Source: an uncultured Collinsella sp. (GTDB taxonomy: Bacteria; Actinomycetota; Coriobacteriia; Coriobacteriales; Coriobacteriaceae). Taken from it: a stretch of DNA of 8,137 bases. The notes under the pieces are model-generated. The model did not search any database. It worked only from the letters and a program-made list of their open reading frames with translations, and was not told the DNA's origin. Shown one piece after another: positions 1 through 6,092 of the stretch. The stretch is taken from positions 1-8,137 of the forward strand of contig CATYDM010000060.1 of assembly GCA_958405195.1 (NCBI GenBank). The letters run 5' to 3'. The position numbers were made by a program, and so were the translations under genes. Numbering within the stretch: the first letter of the stretch is position 1; each line of letters opens with the position of its first letter.

Positions 1-8
1 GGTTTAAA

Positions 9-29
9 GCTGGCCGCTGCGCGGCCAGC
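9..29 (-). terminator. GC-rich perfect hairpin, possible second terminator after prfA
   Basis: A perfect 9-bp stem (GCTGGCCGC / GCGGCCAGC) closes a 3-nt loop. On the minus strand it is followed only by TTTAAACC, a weak U-tract, so it may be a backup terminator downstream of the stronger one at 47-78. It could also belong to a gene beyond the left edge. No coding region is supported between 1 and 152. Confidence 0.35.
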
Positions 30-46
30 GGACTAAAGTCTTGAAC

Positions 47-78
47 AAAAGGGCGCTGACCTTCTGGTCGCGCCCTTG
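47..78 (-). terminator. Rho-independent terminator of prfA
   Basis: Read on the minus strand, GGGCGC-GACC closes an AGAA loop and pairs with GGTC-A-GCGCCC, giving a 10-bp stem with one bulged A. It is followed by TTTTGTTC. It lies about 75 nt past the prfA stop codon and is the best terminator candidate for that transcript. The apical GACC-AGAA-GGTC core and the bulge position recur in the terminator at 5996-6037. Confidence 0.75.
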
Positions 79-126
79 AAGTTGAACGTCAGATTGTCCA
101 AATGCGGCCCGCGCAGCGTCGGCTGG

Positions 127-150
127 TCCGCCGTTCGGTAGAACGGCGGA
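127..150 (-). other. Perfect 10-bp hairpin immediately after the prfA stop codon
   Basis: TCCGCCGTTC and GAACGGCGGA form a perfect 10-bp stem with a 4-nt loop. It begins two bases past the TAG stop of prfA, so a terminating ribosome would cover its base. No U-tract follows on either strand, so it is not a standard terminator. It may protect the mRNA 3' end or affect termination at the UAG; neither role can be shown from sequence alone. Confidence 0.55.
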
Positions 151-152
151 AC

Positions 153-1220
153 CTACACAGCCTGCGCCAGCTTCTCGGCTCGCTCGGCGGCGGCGAGTGC
201 CTCGATCACGGTGCCGAGCTGATCGCCCAGAAGGACGCCGTTGTAGGTGGAGTTGAAACCGATGCGGTGATCGGTCACGCGGTCCTGGGGCTGGTTGTAG
301 GTACGGATCTTCTCGGAACGGTTGCCATGGCCGATCTGGCTCTGGCGCTCGGCACCGAGCTCGGCCTGCTGCTTCTCGAGCTCCATCTCGTACAGACGGG
401 CGCGCAGCATCTGCATGCAGACCTCGCGGTTCTGGATCTGGGAACGCTGCTCCTGCGACTGCACCACGGTGTTGGTGGGCAGGTGGGTGATGCGCACGGC
501 GGAGTAGGTGGTGTTAACGCACTGACCGCCAGGGCCGGAGGCGCAGTAGGTGTCGATGCGCAGGTCAGACTGGTTGATCTGGACGTCGATTTCCTCGGCC
601 TCGGGAAGCACGGCGACGGTAGCCGTTGAAGTCTGGATGCGGCCCTGGGACTCGGTCTTGGGGACGCGCTGGACACGGTGCACGCCGGACTCGTACTTCA
701 TAACGGAGTAGACGCGGTCGCCCTCGACCTTGAACTCAATGGACTTAAAGCCGCCGGCCTCGCTGGGGCTGGAGTCGAGCACGGTGGTCTTCCAGCCGCG
801 CGACTCGCAAAAGCGCTGATACATCTTGTACAGGTCGCCGGCGAAGATGGCCGCCTCGTCGCCACCGGCGGCGGAGCGGATCTCGACGATGGTGTTCTTG
901 TCGTCGTTGGGGTCGCTCGGGATGAGCATGTACTTGATGTCTTCCTCGAGCTGGGGGAGCTTGGCCTCGTTTTCGGAGATGTCCATCTGGAGCATCTCCT
1001 TCTCATCGGCATCGGTGGTATCGTGCAGCATTTCCTTGGCAGCCTCGATGTCGTCGAGGGCGCCGATGTACTCGCGCGAGGCGGCGATGAGGTCGGACTG
1101 GTGCGCGTACTCCTTGTTGAGACGCGTGAACTCCTTAATATCGGAGGCGACGGCCGGGTCGGAAAGCTTCTTCTCGAGCTCCTCGTAGGCCTTGATGATC
1201 TTTTCGAGCTTGTCGCGCAT
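153..1220 (-). CDS. prfA: Peptide chain release factor 1
   Basis: Class I release factor that reads UAA and UAG in the ribosomal A site and triggers hydrolysis of peptidyl-tRNA. The 355-residue length is normal for RF1. An N-terminal helical domain spans about residues 1-110. The stop-recognition tripeptide is PKT (187-189) within RVPKTESQGRIQTS, the context typical of RF1 and not RF2. The catalytic GGQ is at 231-233. C-terminal RTYN...DRVTDHRIG is the family signature. GGQ is followed by Cys rather than the more common His, Ser or Gly, and NTTYS has Tyr where Asp is frequent. The ATG start has an AAAGGAG site seven bases upstream (plus-strand 1228-1234). The gene ends in TAG, a codon only RF1 decodes. 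No prmC, the usual downstream methyltransferase gene, is found in the 152 bases that follow. Confidence 0.97.
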   Translation of the reverse strand: MRDKLEKIIKAYEELEKKLSDPAVASDIKEFTRLNKEYAHQSDLIAASREYIGALDDIEAAKEMLHDTTDADEKEMLQMDISENEAKLPQLEEDIKYMLIPSDPNDDKNTIVEIRSAAGGDEAAIFAGDLYKMYQRFCESRGWKTTVLDSSPSEAGGFKSIEFKVEGDRVYSVMKYESGVHRVQRVPKTESQGRIQTSTATVAVLPEAEEIDVQINQSDLRIDTYCASGPGGQCVNTTYSAVRITHLPTNTVVQSQEQRSQIQNREVCMQMLRARLYEMELEKQQAELGAERQSQIGHGNRSEKIRTYNQPQDRVTDHRIGFNSTYNGVLLGDQLGTVIEALAAAERAEKLAQAV

Positions 1221-1414
1221 GGCGGGACTCCTTTATATGCGTGAAGGTGAAAACCGGCAGAGTTGATGGGGCGCGCGGCGCCACTGCGGGGGTAAGCCCG
1301 GCTAGAACATGTCGATCTTCAGATACATGCGCATCCCTTCGCGTATGGGGTACATAGTTGCGTCTAACCCATATATGATAGCGTGCGCAGGCAAACCTGC
1401 ATATAACCCGCACG
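1221..1414 (-). other. prfA leader / intergenic region
   Basis: This spacer separates the M20 hydrolase from prfA. It contains the prfA ribosome binding site, the candidate leader ORF, a GC-rich stretch with short hairpins at 1270-1300, a small hairpin GCAGG-CAAA-CCTGC at 1387-1400 and AT-rich words such as TATCAT near 1375-1381 that could act as a -10 element. I found no -35 hexamer at a convincing distance, so no promoter is called. Confidence 0.4.
1302..1328 (-). CDS. Candidate 8-residue leader peptide upstream of prfA
   Basis: A very short frame, MYLKIDMF, starts at an ATG with AAGGG six bases upstream and stops at TAG. The frame can also open two codons earlier at 1332-1334, but that ATG abuts the AAGGG directly. 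It ends about 80 bases before the prfA start, and the interval is GC-rich with short hairpins (for example 1270-1282). Since UAG needs RF1, translation of this leader could respond to RF1 level, but nothing here proves that it is translated. It may well be a chance ORF. Confidence 0.22.
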   Translation of the reverse strand: MYLKIDMF

Positions 1415-1448
1415 GAATCCGACAAGGGGACAGTCCCTTTGTCGGATT
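1409..1448 (+). repeat. Dispersed hairpin repeat, copy 1 (REP-like)
   Basis: CGCACGGAAT followed by an 11-bp perfect stem (GAATCCGACAA with TTGTCGGATTC, 1415-1449) and an inner GGGG/CCCT stretch. The sequence aligns without gaps to 8004-8043 at about 32 of 40 positions. The stem change C to G at 1419/8014 is matched by G to C at 1445/8040, so pairing is kept. The right arm ends on the last base of the M20 hydrolase stop codon. No U-tract follows in either direction, so it is not an ordinary terminator. The shape resembles REP elements spread by single-strand transposases; that assignment is inference. Confidence 0.7.
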
Positions 1449-2864
1449 CTAGAGCGTATGGAGCAGGGCGATGAGGAAGCGGACACCCTGGAGGTAGGCG
1501 CGGCGGGTGATGCGCTCGTTGGTGCCGTGGACGCCGCGGTCGCATTCGTCATCGTCTACCACAAAGGCCGAGAAGCGAATGCACTCGGAGCAAATGCGCT
1601 GGTAGTTGGCAGCGTCGGTCGCACCGATCACGGTCGAGGGCACAATTGCCACTGGCTCGAATGATCCGTTTTCCTCCGTCCCCTTTGGATCACGGAAATA
1701 GCGGGCGGCGATGGAGCGAACCGCCTCGAGGCCGGGACCACCGATGCGCGGGGACGGCGAGGGCTCGGAGCTGCCGGGGCCCAGCTCGACCTCGACTCGG
1801 CCGGCGAGCCCAGCGGTGGCAACGGCCTCGCGGCAGCAGGCCACGACATCGGCCACGCTCGTACCCTCGAGCATGCGGAAGTTGATATTGACCCACATAT
1901 CTTGCGGCATTACGTTGGCACCGGTACTGCCGCCCTCGATTTGCGTGGGCGCACAGGTGGTGGTCACAAGCGGGTACAGCTTTTTGCTGGCAAGGCAGTC
2001 GCGCACGATGGCATCCTTGCTGGCAGCAATCTCGTCTGCGGTATAAAGCCCCAGCTCGACGAGCTGCGCGGCAAGCAGATCGGTCACACGCGCCGGCCAC
2101 TCGATATCGCAAATCGCGGCAATAGCGCGGCTGAGCACTTCGAGCGACGTGCCACCGTAAGGGTTGGAAGAATGCCCGCCCTCGCTCTTCGTCCTGAGCA
2201 CGATATCGGCATAGCCCTTCTCGGCAAGATCGGCATGCATAAGCCAACCCTCGCCTGCGCCGTACTCGGCAGCCTCAACGATACGATAGTCGCCCTCGTC
2301 AATCAGGTACTCAAGCTCAACGCCGCGCTCCTCGAGCACGCGGCCAATGGCACCCGCGCCGCACTGCGTGGTCTCCTCATCCTGGCCAAAGGCCAGCAGC
2401 AGGGTTCGTTCGTGTTGCCAGCCGTGCGCCAGCGCATACTCAACGGCCTCCAGGATGCCTGCGACCTGGTCTTTCATATCGATGGCGCCGCGACCCCAAA
2501 TGTAGGTGTCGTCCACATGTCCGCTAAAGGGGGCATGCGTCCAGTCAGCCTCGGTGCCGGGTACCACGGGAACCACGTCCATGTGGCCCATGAGCATGAC
2601 GGGTTTGAGGGCAGGGTCGGAACCGCTAAGCGTCACCAATAGCGAATGGTCGATAAGCTCGACCTCGCCCGCCGCGAACACGCGCGGATACGCCTGCTGC
2701 ATATACGCGCGCAGGTCGTCGAACGGCTGCCAGTTCACCGCCTCGGCATCCATACTCGAAACGGTCGGAAACGACAGCACACGGCCCAGGTGCTCGCACG
2801 CAACAGCCTCGTCTATATCGGCAAAATCATCCTCATGCGCAAAGAAGCGCCAAACCTCGGCCAT
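1449..2864 (-). CDS. M20 family zinc metallohydrolase (carboxypeptidase/amidohydrolase, CPS1/PM20D1-like)
   Basis: Predicted cytoplasmic di-zinc enzyme that cleaves an amide bond next to a free carboxylate, releasing amino acids from dipeptides or N-acyl amino acids. The product is 471 residues, the size of the CPS1/PM20D1 branch. Visible motifs: GHMDVVPV (His94, Asp96), WGRGAIDMK (Asp129), GQDEE (Glu163 base, Glu164 ligand), LIDEG (Asp189), GGHSSNP of the dimerisation domain (His231) and C-terminal VHGTNER (His446). All expected metal and catalytic positions are present, and no signal peptide is seen. I chose the ATG at 2862-2864 because AAAGGA lies just upstream. The frame stays open to 2918, but those 18 codons would be read from a terminator-like hairpin (2889-2913). 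It follows the ABC importer with a 72-base gap, suggesting a linked role in peptide or acyl-amino-acid use. The exact substrate cannot be read from sequence. Ends in TAG. Confidence 0.9.
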   Translation of the reverse strand: MAEVWRFFAHEDDFADIDEAVACEHLGRVLSFPTVSSMDAEAVNWQPFDDLRAYMQQAYPRVFAAGEVELIDHSLLVTLSGSDPALKPVMLMGHMDVVPVVPGTEADWTHAPFSGHVDDTYIWGRGAIDMKDQVAGILEAVEYALAHGWQHERTLLLAFGQDEETTQCGAGAIGRVLEERGVELEYLIDEGDYRIVEAAEYGAGEGWLMHADLAEKGYADIVLRTKSEGGHSSNPYGGTSLEVLSRAIAAICDIEWPARVTDLLAAQLVELGLYTADEIAASKDAIVRDCLASKKLYPLVTTTCAPTQIEGGSTGANVMPQDMWVNINFRMLEGTSVADVVACCREAVATAGLAGRVEVELGPGSSEPSPSPRIGGPGLEAVRSIAARYFRDPKGTEENGSFEPVAIVPSTVIGATDAANYQRICSECIRFSAFVVDDDECDRGVHGTNERITRRAYLQGVRFLIALLHTL

Positions 2865-2885
2865 GACATCCTTTCGATTGTAACG

Positions 2886-2913
2886 ACAAGGGCCGCCCCA
2901 CCGGAGCGGCCCT
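2886..2913 (-). terminator. Probable weak terminator after the ABC ATPase gene
   Basis: An 8-bp stem AGGGCCGC / GCGGCCCT (2889-2896 with 2906-2913) with two further internal pairs is followed on the minus strand by TTGTCGTTA, a poor U-tract. It lies 24 bases past the ATPase stop and before the M20 hydrolase ribosome binding site. It may attenuate rather than fully stop transcription, leaving some read-through into the hydrolase gene. Confidence 0.5.
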
Positions 2914-2936
2914 GCCACGTAAACGTTTGCGGTCGG

Positions 2937-3722
2937 TTATTTGTCCTCGAGATAACGCGAGAGGAACTCGCGGGTGCGCTGGTGTTTGGGGTTGCCGAAA
3001 AGCTCGGCCGGCGCGGCATCCTCGAGCACCACGCCCTTGTCCATAAAGACCACGCGGTCGGACACCGTGCGGGCAAAGGCCATCTCGTGCGTGACGACCA
3101 CCATGGTCATGCCGTCGGCAGCGAGCTTGCGCATGACCTCGAGCACCTCTCCCACGATCTCGGGGTCAAGTGCGGAGGTCGGCTCGTCGAACAGCATGAT
3201 CTGCGGATTCATGCACAAGGCGCGGGCGATGGCAACGCGCTGCTTTTGGCCGCCGGACAGGCGACCCACGGCAGCGTGCGTGAACTTCTCGAGTCCCACG
3301 CTCGTCAGATGCTCCATCGCAATTTTTTCAGCCTCGGCCTTGCTCATCTTTTTGAGCGTGACGGGCGCGAGCGTGCAGTTGTCGAGCACATCCATGTTGT
3401 TAAACAGGTTAAAGCCCTGGAACACCATGCCGATGTCCTCACGCAGCTTGTTGATGTTACAGCGCTCGGCCGTAAGGTCCTGGCCGTGGAACCAGATGTG
3501 GCCCGCGTCCGGGGTCTCGAGCAGGTTGAGGCAGCGCAGAAAGGTCGATTTGCCCGAGCCTGAGGCGCCGATAATGGTGACGACCTCGCCGGGGTTAACG
3601 GACAGGTCGATGCCCTTGAGCACCTCGAGCGAACCGAAGCTCTTGCGCAGGCCCTCGACGCGGATGAGCGGCTCATTGGTCTGTGCGGCGGCCGCAACGC
3701 CGGTAATGGCGGTATCTGCCAT
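2937..3722 (-). CDS. Polar amino-acid ABC transporter ATP-binding protein (GlnQ/HisP type)
   Basis: Energises uptake by the adjacent permease and binding protein, acting as a dimer on the cytoplasmic face of the membrane. The 261-residue length is usual for this family after a short Ala-rich N-terminal tail. Motifs: Walker A GASGSGKST (52-60), Q-loop Gln102, signature LSGGQ (155-159), Walker B IMLFDEP (175-181) with catalytic Glu180, D-loop SALDP and switch His212. The phrases PDAGHIWFHG and FNLFNNMDVLDN are typical of the amino-acid importer ATPases. The start is the ATG at 3720-3722, with GAGGAG seven bases upstream (3730-3735). The frame can be extended upstream only to a TTG that lies inside the permease gene. 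The gap to the permease stop is 22 bases, so the two are co-transcribed. Ends in TAA. Substrate is not determined; glutamine, arginine, cystine or similar are possible. Confidence 0.95.
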   Translation of the reverse strand: MADTAITGVAAAAQTNEPLIRVEGLRKSFGSLEVLKGIDLSVNPGEVVTIIGASGSGKSTFLRCLNLLETPDAGHIWFHGQDLTAERCNINKLREDIGMVFQGFNLFNNMDVLDNCTLAPVTLKKMSKAEAEKIAMEHLTSVGLEKFTHAAVGRLSGGQKQRVAIARALCMNPQIMLFDEPTSALDPEIVGEVLEVMRKLAADGMTMVVVTHEMAFARTVSDRVVFMDKGVVLEDAAPAELFGNPKHQRTREFLSRYLEDK

Positions 3723-3744
3723 GATGATTCTCCTCGTCTTGAGC

Positions 3745-4893
3745 CTAGTTGGAGCTGGGCAGCGTGACCGGAGCCTCGGCGCCAAGCTTTTTGCCAAAGG
3801 CCTCGAGCAGGCGGCTCGCCACGAGCGTCAGGATCAGGTAGACCACGAGCGCCACGCAGTAGACCTCCATCTGGCGGTAGTACACGCCGGCGACGGTGGT
3901 GGTGGCGTACATGAGGTCGAACACGCCGATAACCGAGAGCACCGACGAGTCCTTGATGTTGATGATGAGCTCGTTGGTGAGCGCCGGGATCGCGTTTTTA
4001 ATGCCCTGGGGGAACACGACTTTGCGCATGGCTTGCCACTGCGACAGGCCCAGCGAGCGTGCTGCCTCGGCCTGGCCGGGATCGATGGACTCGATGCCGC
4101 CGCGCAGGACCTCCATCATGTAGGCGGTGGAGTTGAGCGAGATGGTGACGAGGCCGGCGGTGAAGGTGCTCCAGATCTGGTTGGCCTGGGCGGTCTCGAA
4201 GCCCATGCCGCGCAAAACGGTGAAGCCCGCGTAATAGATGAGCAGGCCCTGGACCATCATGGGCGTGCCGCGCACGATGGTGGAGTAGACGGTCGCAAAG
4301 CCGCGGCCGATACTCTTAAAGAAGCGCACCAGGTCGTTATCCACGCGGTCGAACGTCTGAATGCGTAGGAACACGAAGAGCAGCGCCAGGAAGAATGCGA
4401 TGACGGTGCCGAAGGTGGCAAGCGCGATGGTGATCTCGATACCGCGAATGAAGAAGTCCCCGCTCTTGTAGGTCATGTAGACCAGGCTCGACAAAAAGTC
4501 GCTGGGGTTGGAATCCGAGACAATGCTCACCTGCACCAGGTCGATAAACGACATGACGCAGCGGTCGATAAAGAAAACTGCCGCGATGGCGACCACGACG
4601 TAGCTGCCCAGGCGTGCGCCACGACGGCAGCGCTCGGATGCGAACGGCGACTTTTCGCGATAGTCGTTCCAGTGCATGAGCTTGGTGACCAGCGCCGCCG
4701 CCGACACGACGAGCCAGGCCCAAAGGATTGCCCAGAAGCAGTCTTGGAACACGCCCGTAGGCGCCAAGAAACTCATCGGCGTGGGGTTGCGCTGGCTAAA
4801 CGCCAGGCCGAGCGCCGCGATAACGCTCGTGCCCAGGTACACATAACGGTGGTCGGCCTTGATAAAGGAGGCCAGACGATTGATGGTTTTCAT
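3745..4893 (-). CDS. Amino-acid ABC transporter permease with extra N-terminal membrane region
   Basis: Membrane channel subunit of the His/Glu/Gln/Arg importer family. The C-terminal ~235 residues are the classic permease domain: membrane segments near 150-177, 210-232, 240-262, 305-330 and 340-362, the RGTP motif at 208-211, and the EAA loop at 276-297 (EAARSLGLSQWQAMRKVV), which contacts the ATPase. The total of 382 residues is much longer than the usual 210-240. The extra ~145 residues hold about three more hydrophobic segments (near 18-32, 52-71 and 97-117) joined by a charged loop at 73-94. The ATG at 4891-4893 has AGGGAGG only four bases upstream, and this site overlaps the TAG stop of the binding-protein gene, which suggests translational coupling. 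Ends in TAG. Confidence 0.94.
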   Translation of the reverse strand: MKTINRLASFIKADHRYVYLGTSVIAALGLAFSQRNPTPMSFLAPTGVFQDCFWAILWAWLVVSAAALVTKLMHWNDYREKSPFASERCRRGARLGSYVVVAIAAVFFIDRCVMSFIDLVQVSIVSDSNPSDFLSSLVYMTYKSGDFFIRGIEITIALATFGTVIAFFLALLFVFLRIQTFDRVDNDLVRFFKSIGRGFATVYSTIVRGTPMMVQGLLIYYAGFTVLRGMGFETAQANQIWSTFTAGLVTISLNSTAYMMEVLRGGIESIDPGQAEAARSLGLSQWQAMRKVVFPQGIKNAIPALTNELIINIKDSSVLSVIGVFDLMYATTTVAGVYYRQMEVYCVALVVYLILTLVASRLLEAFGKKLGAEAPVTLPSSN

Positions 4894-4897
4894 GCTG

Positions 4898-4905
4898 CCT
4901 CCCTA
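4898..4905 (-). promoter_or_regulatory. Ribosome binding site overlapping the upstream stop codon
   Basis: On the minus strand TAGGGAGG combines the TAG stop of the binding-protein gene with the AGGGAGG Shine-Dalgarno site of the permease. A ribosome that terminates here sits on the next start signal, so reinitiation is likely and would tie the synthesis of the two subunits together. Confidence 0.7.
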
Positions 4906-5829
4906 TGCCGGCTGACGGTCGAGGCACGCGTCCCACATCTGGTCGCGCTCCTCCTGGCTGATACCCTTGAGCGTCTTATCGATGAGCTTAAGCAGCTTGT
5001 CCGAGCCCTTGCGGCAGCCGACGTTTGCCGTGACCTCCTGCTTAAAGCCCTCGCCCTCGGCAAAATGAATAGGGACAATGCCCGGATTTTGGGCCATATA
5101 GCCCTTCTCGTTCTCGGTGTTGTAGGTCACGGCGTCGCACGTGCCCTGCAGCAGGTTCGAGAACACCGTGGGGACGGAGTCGACCGGGTTCTTGTGCACA
5201 ACGCCCGGAATCTCGTCGATGACGGTGTCGAGCATGGTGTCCTTTTGGCCGAGTACCGTGGCACCGCTAAAGTCGCTGAGCTTGGTGGCGTTTTGGTAGG
5301 GGGAACCCTCTTTTACGAACAGGCCAAAGTAGCCAATGAAGTACGGGTCGGAAAAGCCGACCGACTCCTCGCGCTCGGGCGTGGCGCTCATGCCGGCAAT
5401 GATGAGGTCGATCTGGCCGTTGTTGAGCGAATCGATAAGGCCCGAGAAGCTCTGCTTGACGGCAACGGGCTCGCCACCGAGGGCCTTGCAGACGATCTTG
5501 GCGATCTGCACGTCGTAGCCATCGGCATAGGCGCCCTGCACGTTGTCGATGGGGATGGTGTACTCACTGGCTTCGGAAACCTGCCAGTTGTACGGGGCGT
5601 AGGCCGCCTCCATGCCGATGCGGATCTTATCCTTGCCGATCACGGAATCGGACAGGTCGTCGCGACCGCCGCCCGTCGTGGGCTGAACCACCTTGAGCGT
5701 GGACGGGCGCTGACAGCCGGCGAGCGCGCCGGCGACGACGGAAGCGCTCGCAGCGAGAGCGCTACCCAAAAAGATGCGACGGCTGCATATCGGCTGGGCC
5801 TGCATGCCGCGCTGTTGGGGAGAATGCAT
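4903..5829 (-). CDS. Amino-acid ABC transporter substrate-binding lipoprotein, Tat-type signal
   Basis: Extracytoplasmic type-2 periplasmic-binding fold protein (SBP_bac_3 family) that delivers substrate to the adjacent permease. The 308-residue protein starts MHSPQQ. Its signal region has SRRIFLG (16-22), matching the twin-arginine pattern, then a hydrophobic stretch and a lipobox LAGC with Cys39 as the predicted lipidation site. The mature part shows IGMEAAYAPYNW (71-82), GYDVQIAK (104-111), AGMSATPERE (145-154, Arg153 for the ligand carboxylate) and CDAVTYN (231-237). In many relatives the last block ends in Asp, which holds the ligand amino group; here it is Asn237, so the ligand may differ. 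I preferred the ATG at 5827-5829, preceded by AGGGAAGG, over a GTG at 5899-5901 that lacks a ribosome binding site. Ends in TAG. Confidence 0.93.
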   Translation of the reverse strand: MHSPQQRGMQAQPICSRRIFLGSALAASASVVAGALAGCQRPSTLKVVQPTTGGGRDDLSDSVIGKDKIRIGMEAAYAPYNWQVSEASEYTIPIDNVQGAYADGYDVQIAKIVCKALGGEPVAVKQSFSGLIDSLNNGQIDLIIAGMSATPEREESVGFSDPYFIGYFGLFVKEGSPYQNATKLSDFSGATVLGQKDTMLDTVIDEIPGVVHKNPVDSVPTVFSNLLQGTCDAVTYNTENEKGYMAQNPGIVPIHFAEGEGFKQEVTANVGCRKGSDKLLKLIDKTLKGISQEERDQMWDACLDRQPA

Positions 5830-5967
5830 AATCTGCCTTCCCTGTTGAATCGTATGCTGACGACTTAACAGGATATACGCCAGCAACCAGCAGCGCAGCA
5901 CAAGCTCGAAAAATTAATAGACACGCGGTAGTCATTGGGGACGCCGATGTTTTGGCAATGCCGGCGA
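5830..5967 (-). promoter_or_regulatory. Upstream region of the ABC importer operon
   Basis: This must hold the importer promoter, because a strong bidirectional terminator lies just upstream at 5996-6037. A possible -10 word TATATC (plus-strand 5872-5877) has only TTGTGC at a 20-base spacing as a partner, which is poor. TATTAA near 5914-5920 is an alternative without a clear -35. No riboswitch or T-box feature was recognised. Confidence 0.3.
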
Positions 5968-6066
5968 GCGACGTCCAGAGCAAACAAGTGGCATGAAAAA
6001 GGCAAGGCATGACCAGAAGGTCTATGCCTTGCCTTTTGAATGACAACTTGTCGCTCTGGACGACGC
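5968..6066. repeat. Long inverted repeat enclosing a bidirectional terminator
   Basis: The outer arms are 5968-5989 and 6046-6066. They include a perfect 10-bp match CGTCCAGAGC / GCTCTGGACG, a flanking GCG / CGC, and an inner ACAAGT / ACTTGT. One mismatch and one short indel interrupt them. Inside is the terminator stem. The complete unit of about 99 bases can fold into a two-tier hairpin. It begins 26 bases past the stop of the epimerase gene. It could be a specialised terminator or a small non-coding mobile repeat; a single copy cannot decide. Confidence 0.7.
5996..6037. terminator. Strong bidirectional Rho-independent terminator
   Basis: AAAA-GGCAAGGCAT-GACC closes an AGAA loop and pairs with GGTC-T-ATGCCTTGCC-TTTT. 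The stem is 14 bp with one bulged T, and an A-run on one side with a T-run on the other makes it work on both strands. On the minus strand it ends the epimerase transcript. There is no nearby plus-strand gene, so the plus activity may block antisense transcription coming out of the importer operon. Confidence 0.85.
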
Positions 6067-6092
6067 GCAGCATCGACCGAGCGGCGGAACCT

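Noticed and set aside
678..1244. Long open frame on the plus strand opposite prfA
   Set aside because: It is antisense to a complete, well-conserved prfA gene, has low-complexity Leu/Val/Gly-rich composition and lacks a ribosome binding site; such frames are common in GC-rich DNA.
1306..1315. GAACATGTC resembling an SOS box
   Set aside because: Only one half-site matches; the second half lacks the required GTTC.
2865..2918. 18-codon N-terminal extension of the M20 hydrolase
   Set aside because: It would be encoded by the terminator-like hairpin after the ATPase gene, while the ATG at 2862-2864 has its own ribosome binding site.
4672..5868. 398-codon open frame on the plus strand across the binding-protein and permease genes
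   Set aside because: It lies opposite two clearly recognisable transporter genes and has no recognisable domain; it is a composition artefact.
5830..5901. Upstream GTG start for the binding protein
   Set aside because: No ribosome binding site is present, and it would place extra residues before a normal Tat/lipoprotein signal.
5762..5935. Minus-strand frame starting MTTACLLIF with a signal-like hydrophobic start
   Set aside because: It has no ribosome binding site and overlaps the binding-protein start out of frame; the binding-protein start is much better supported.
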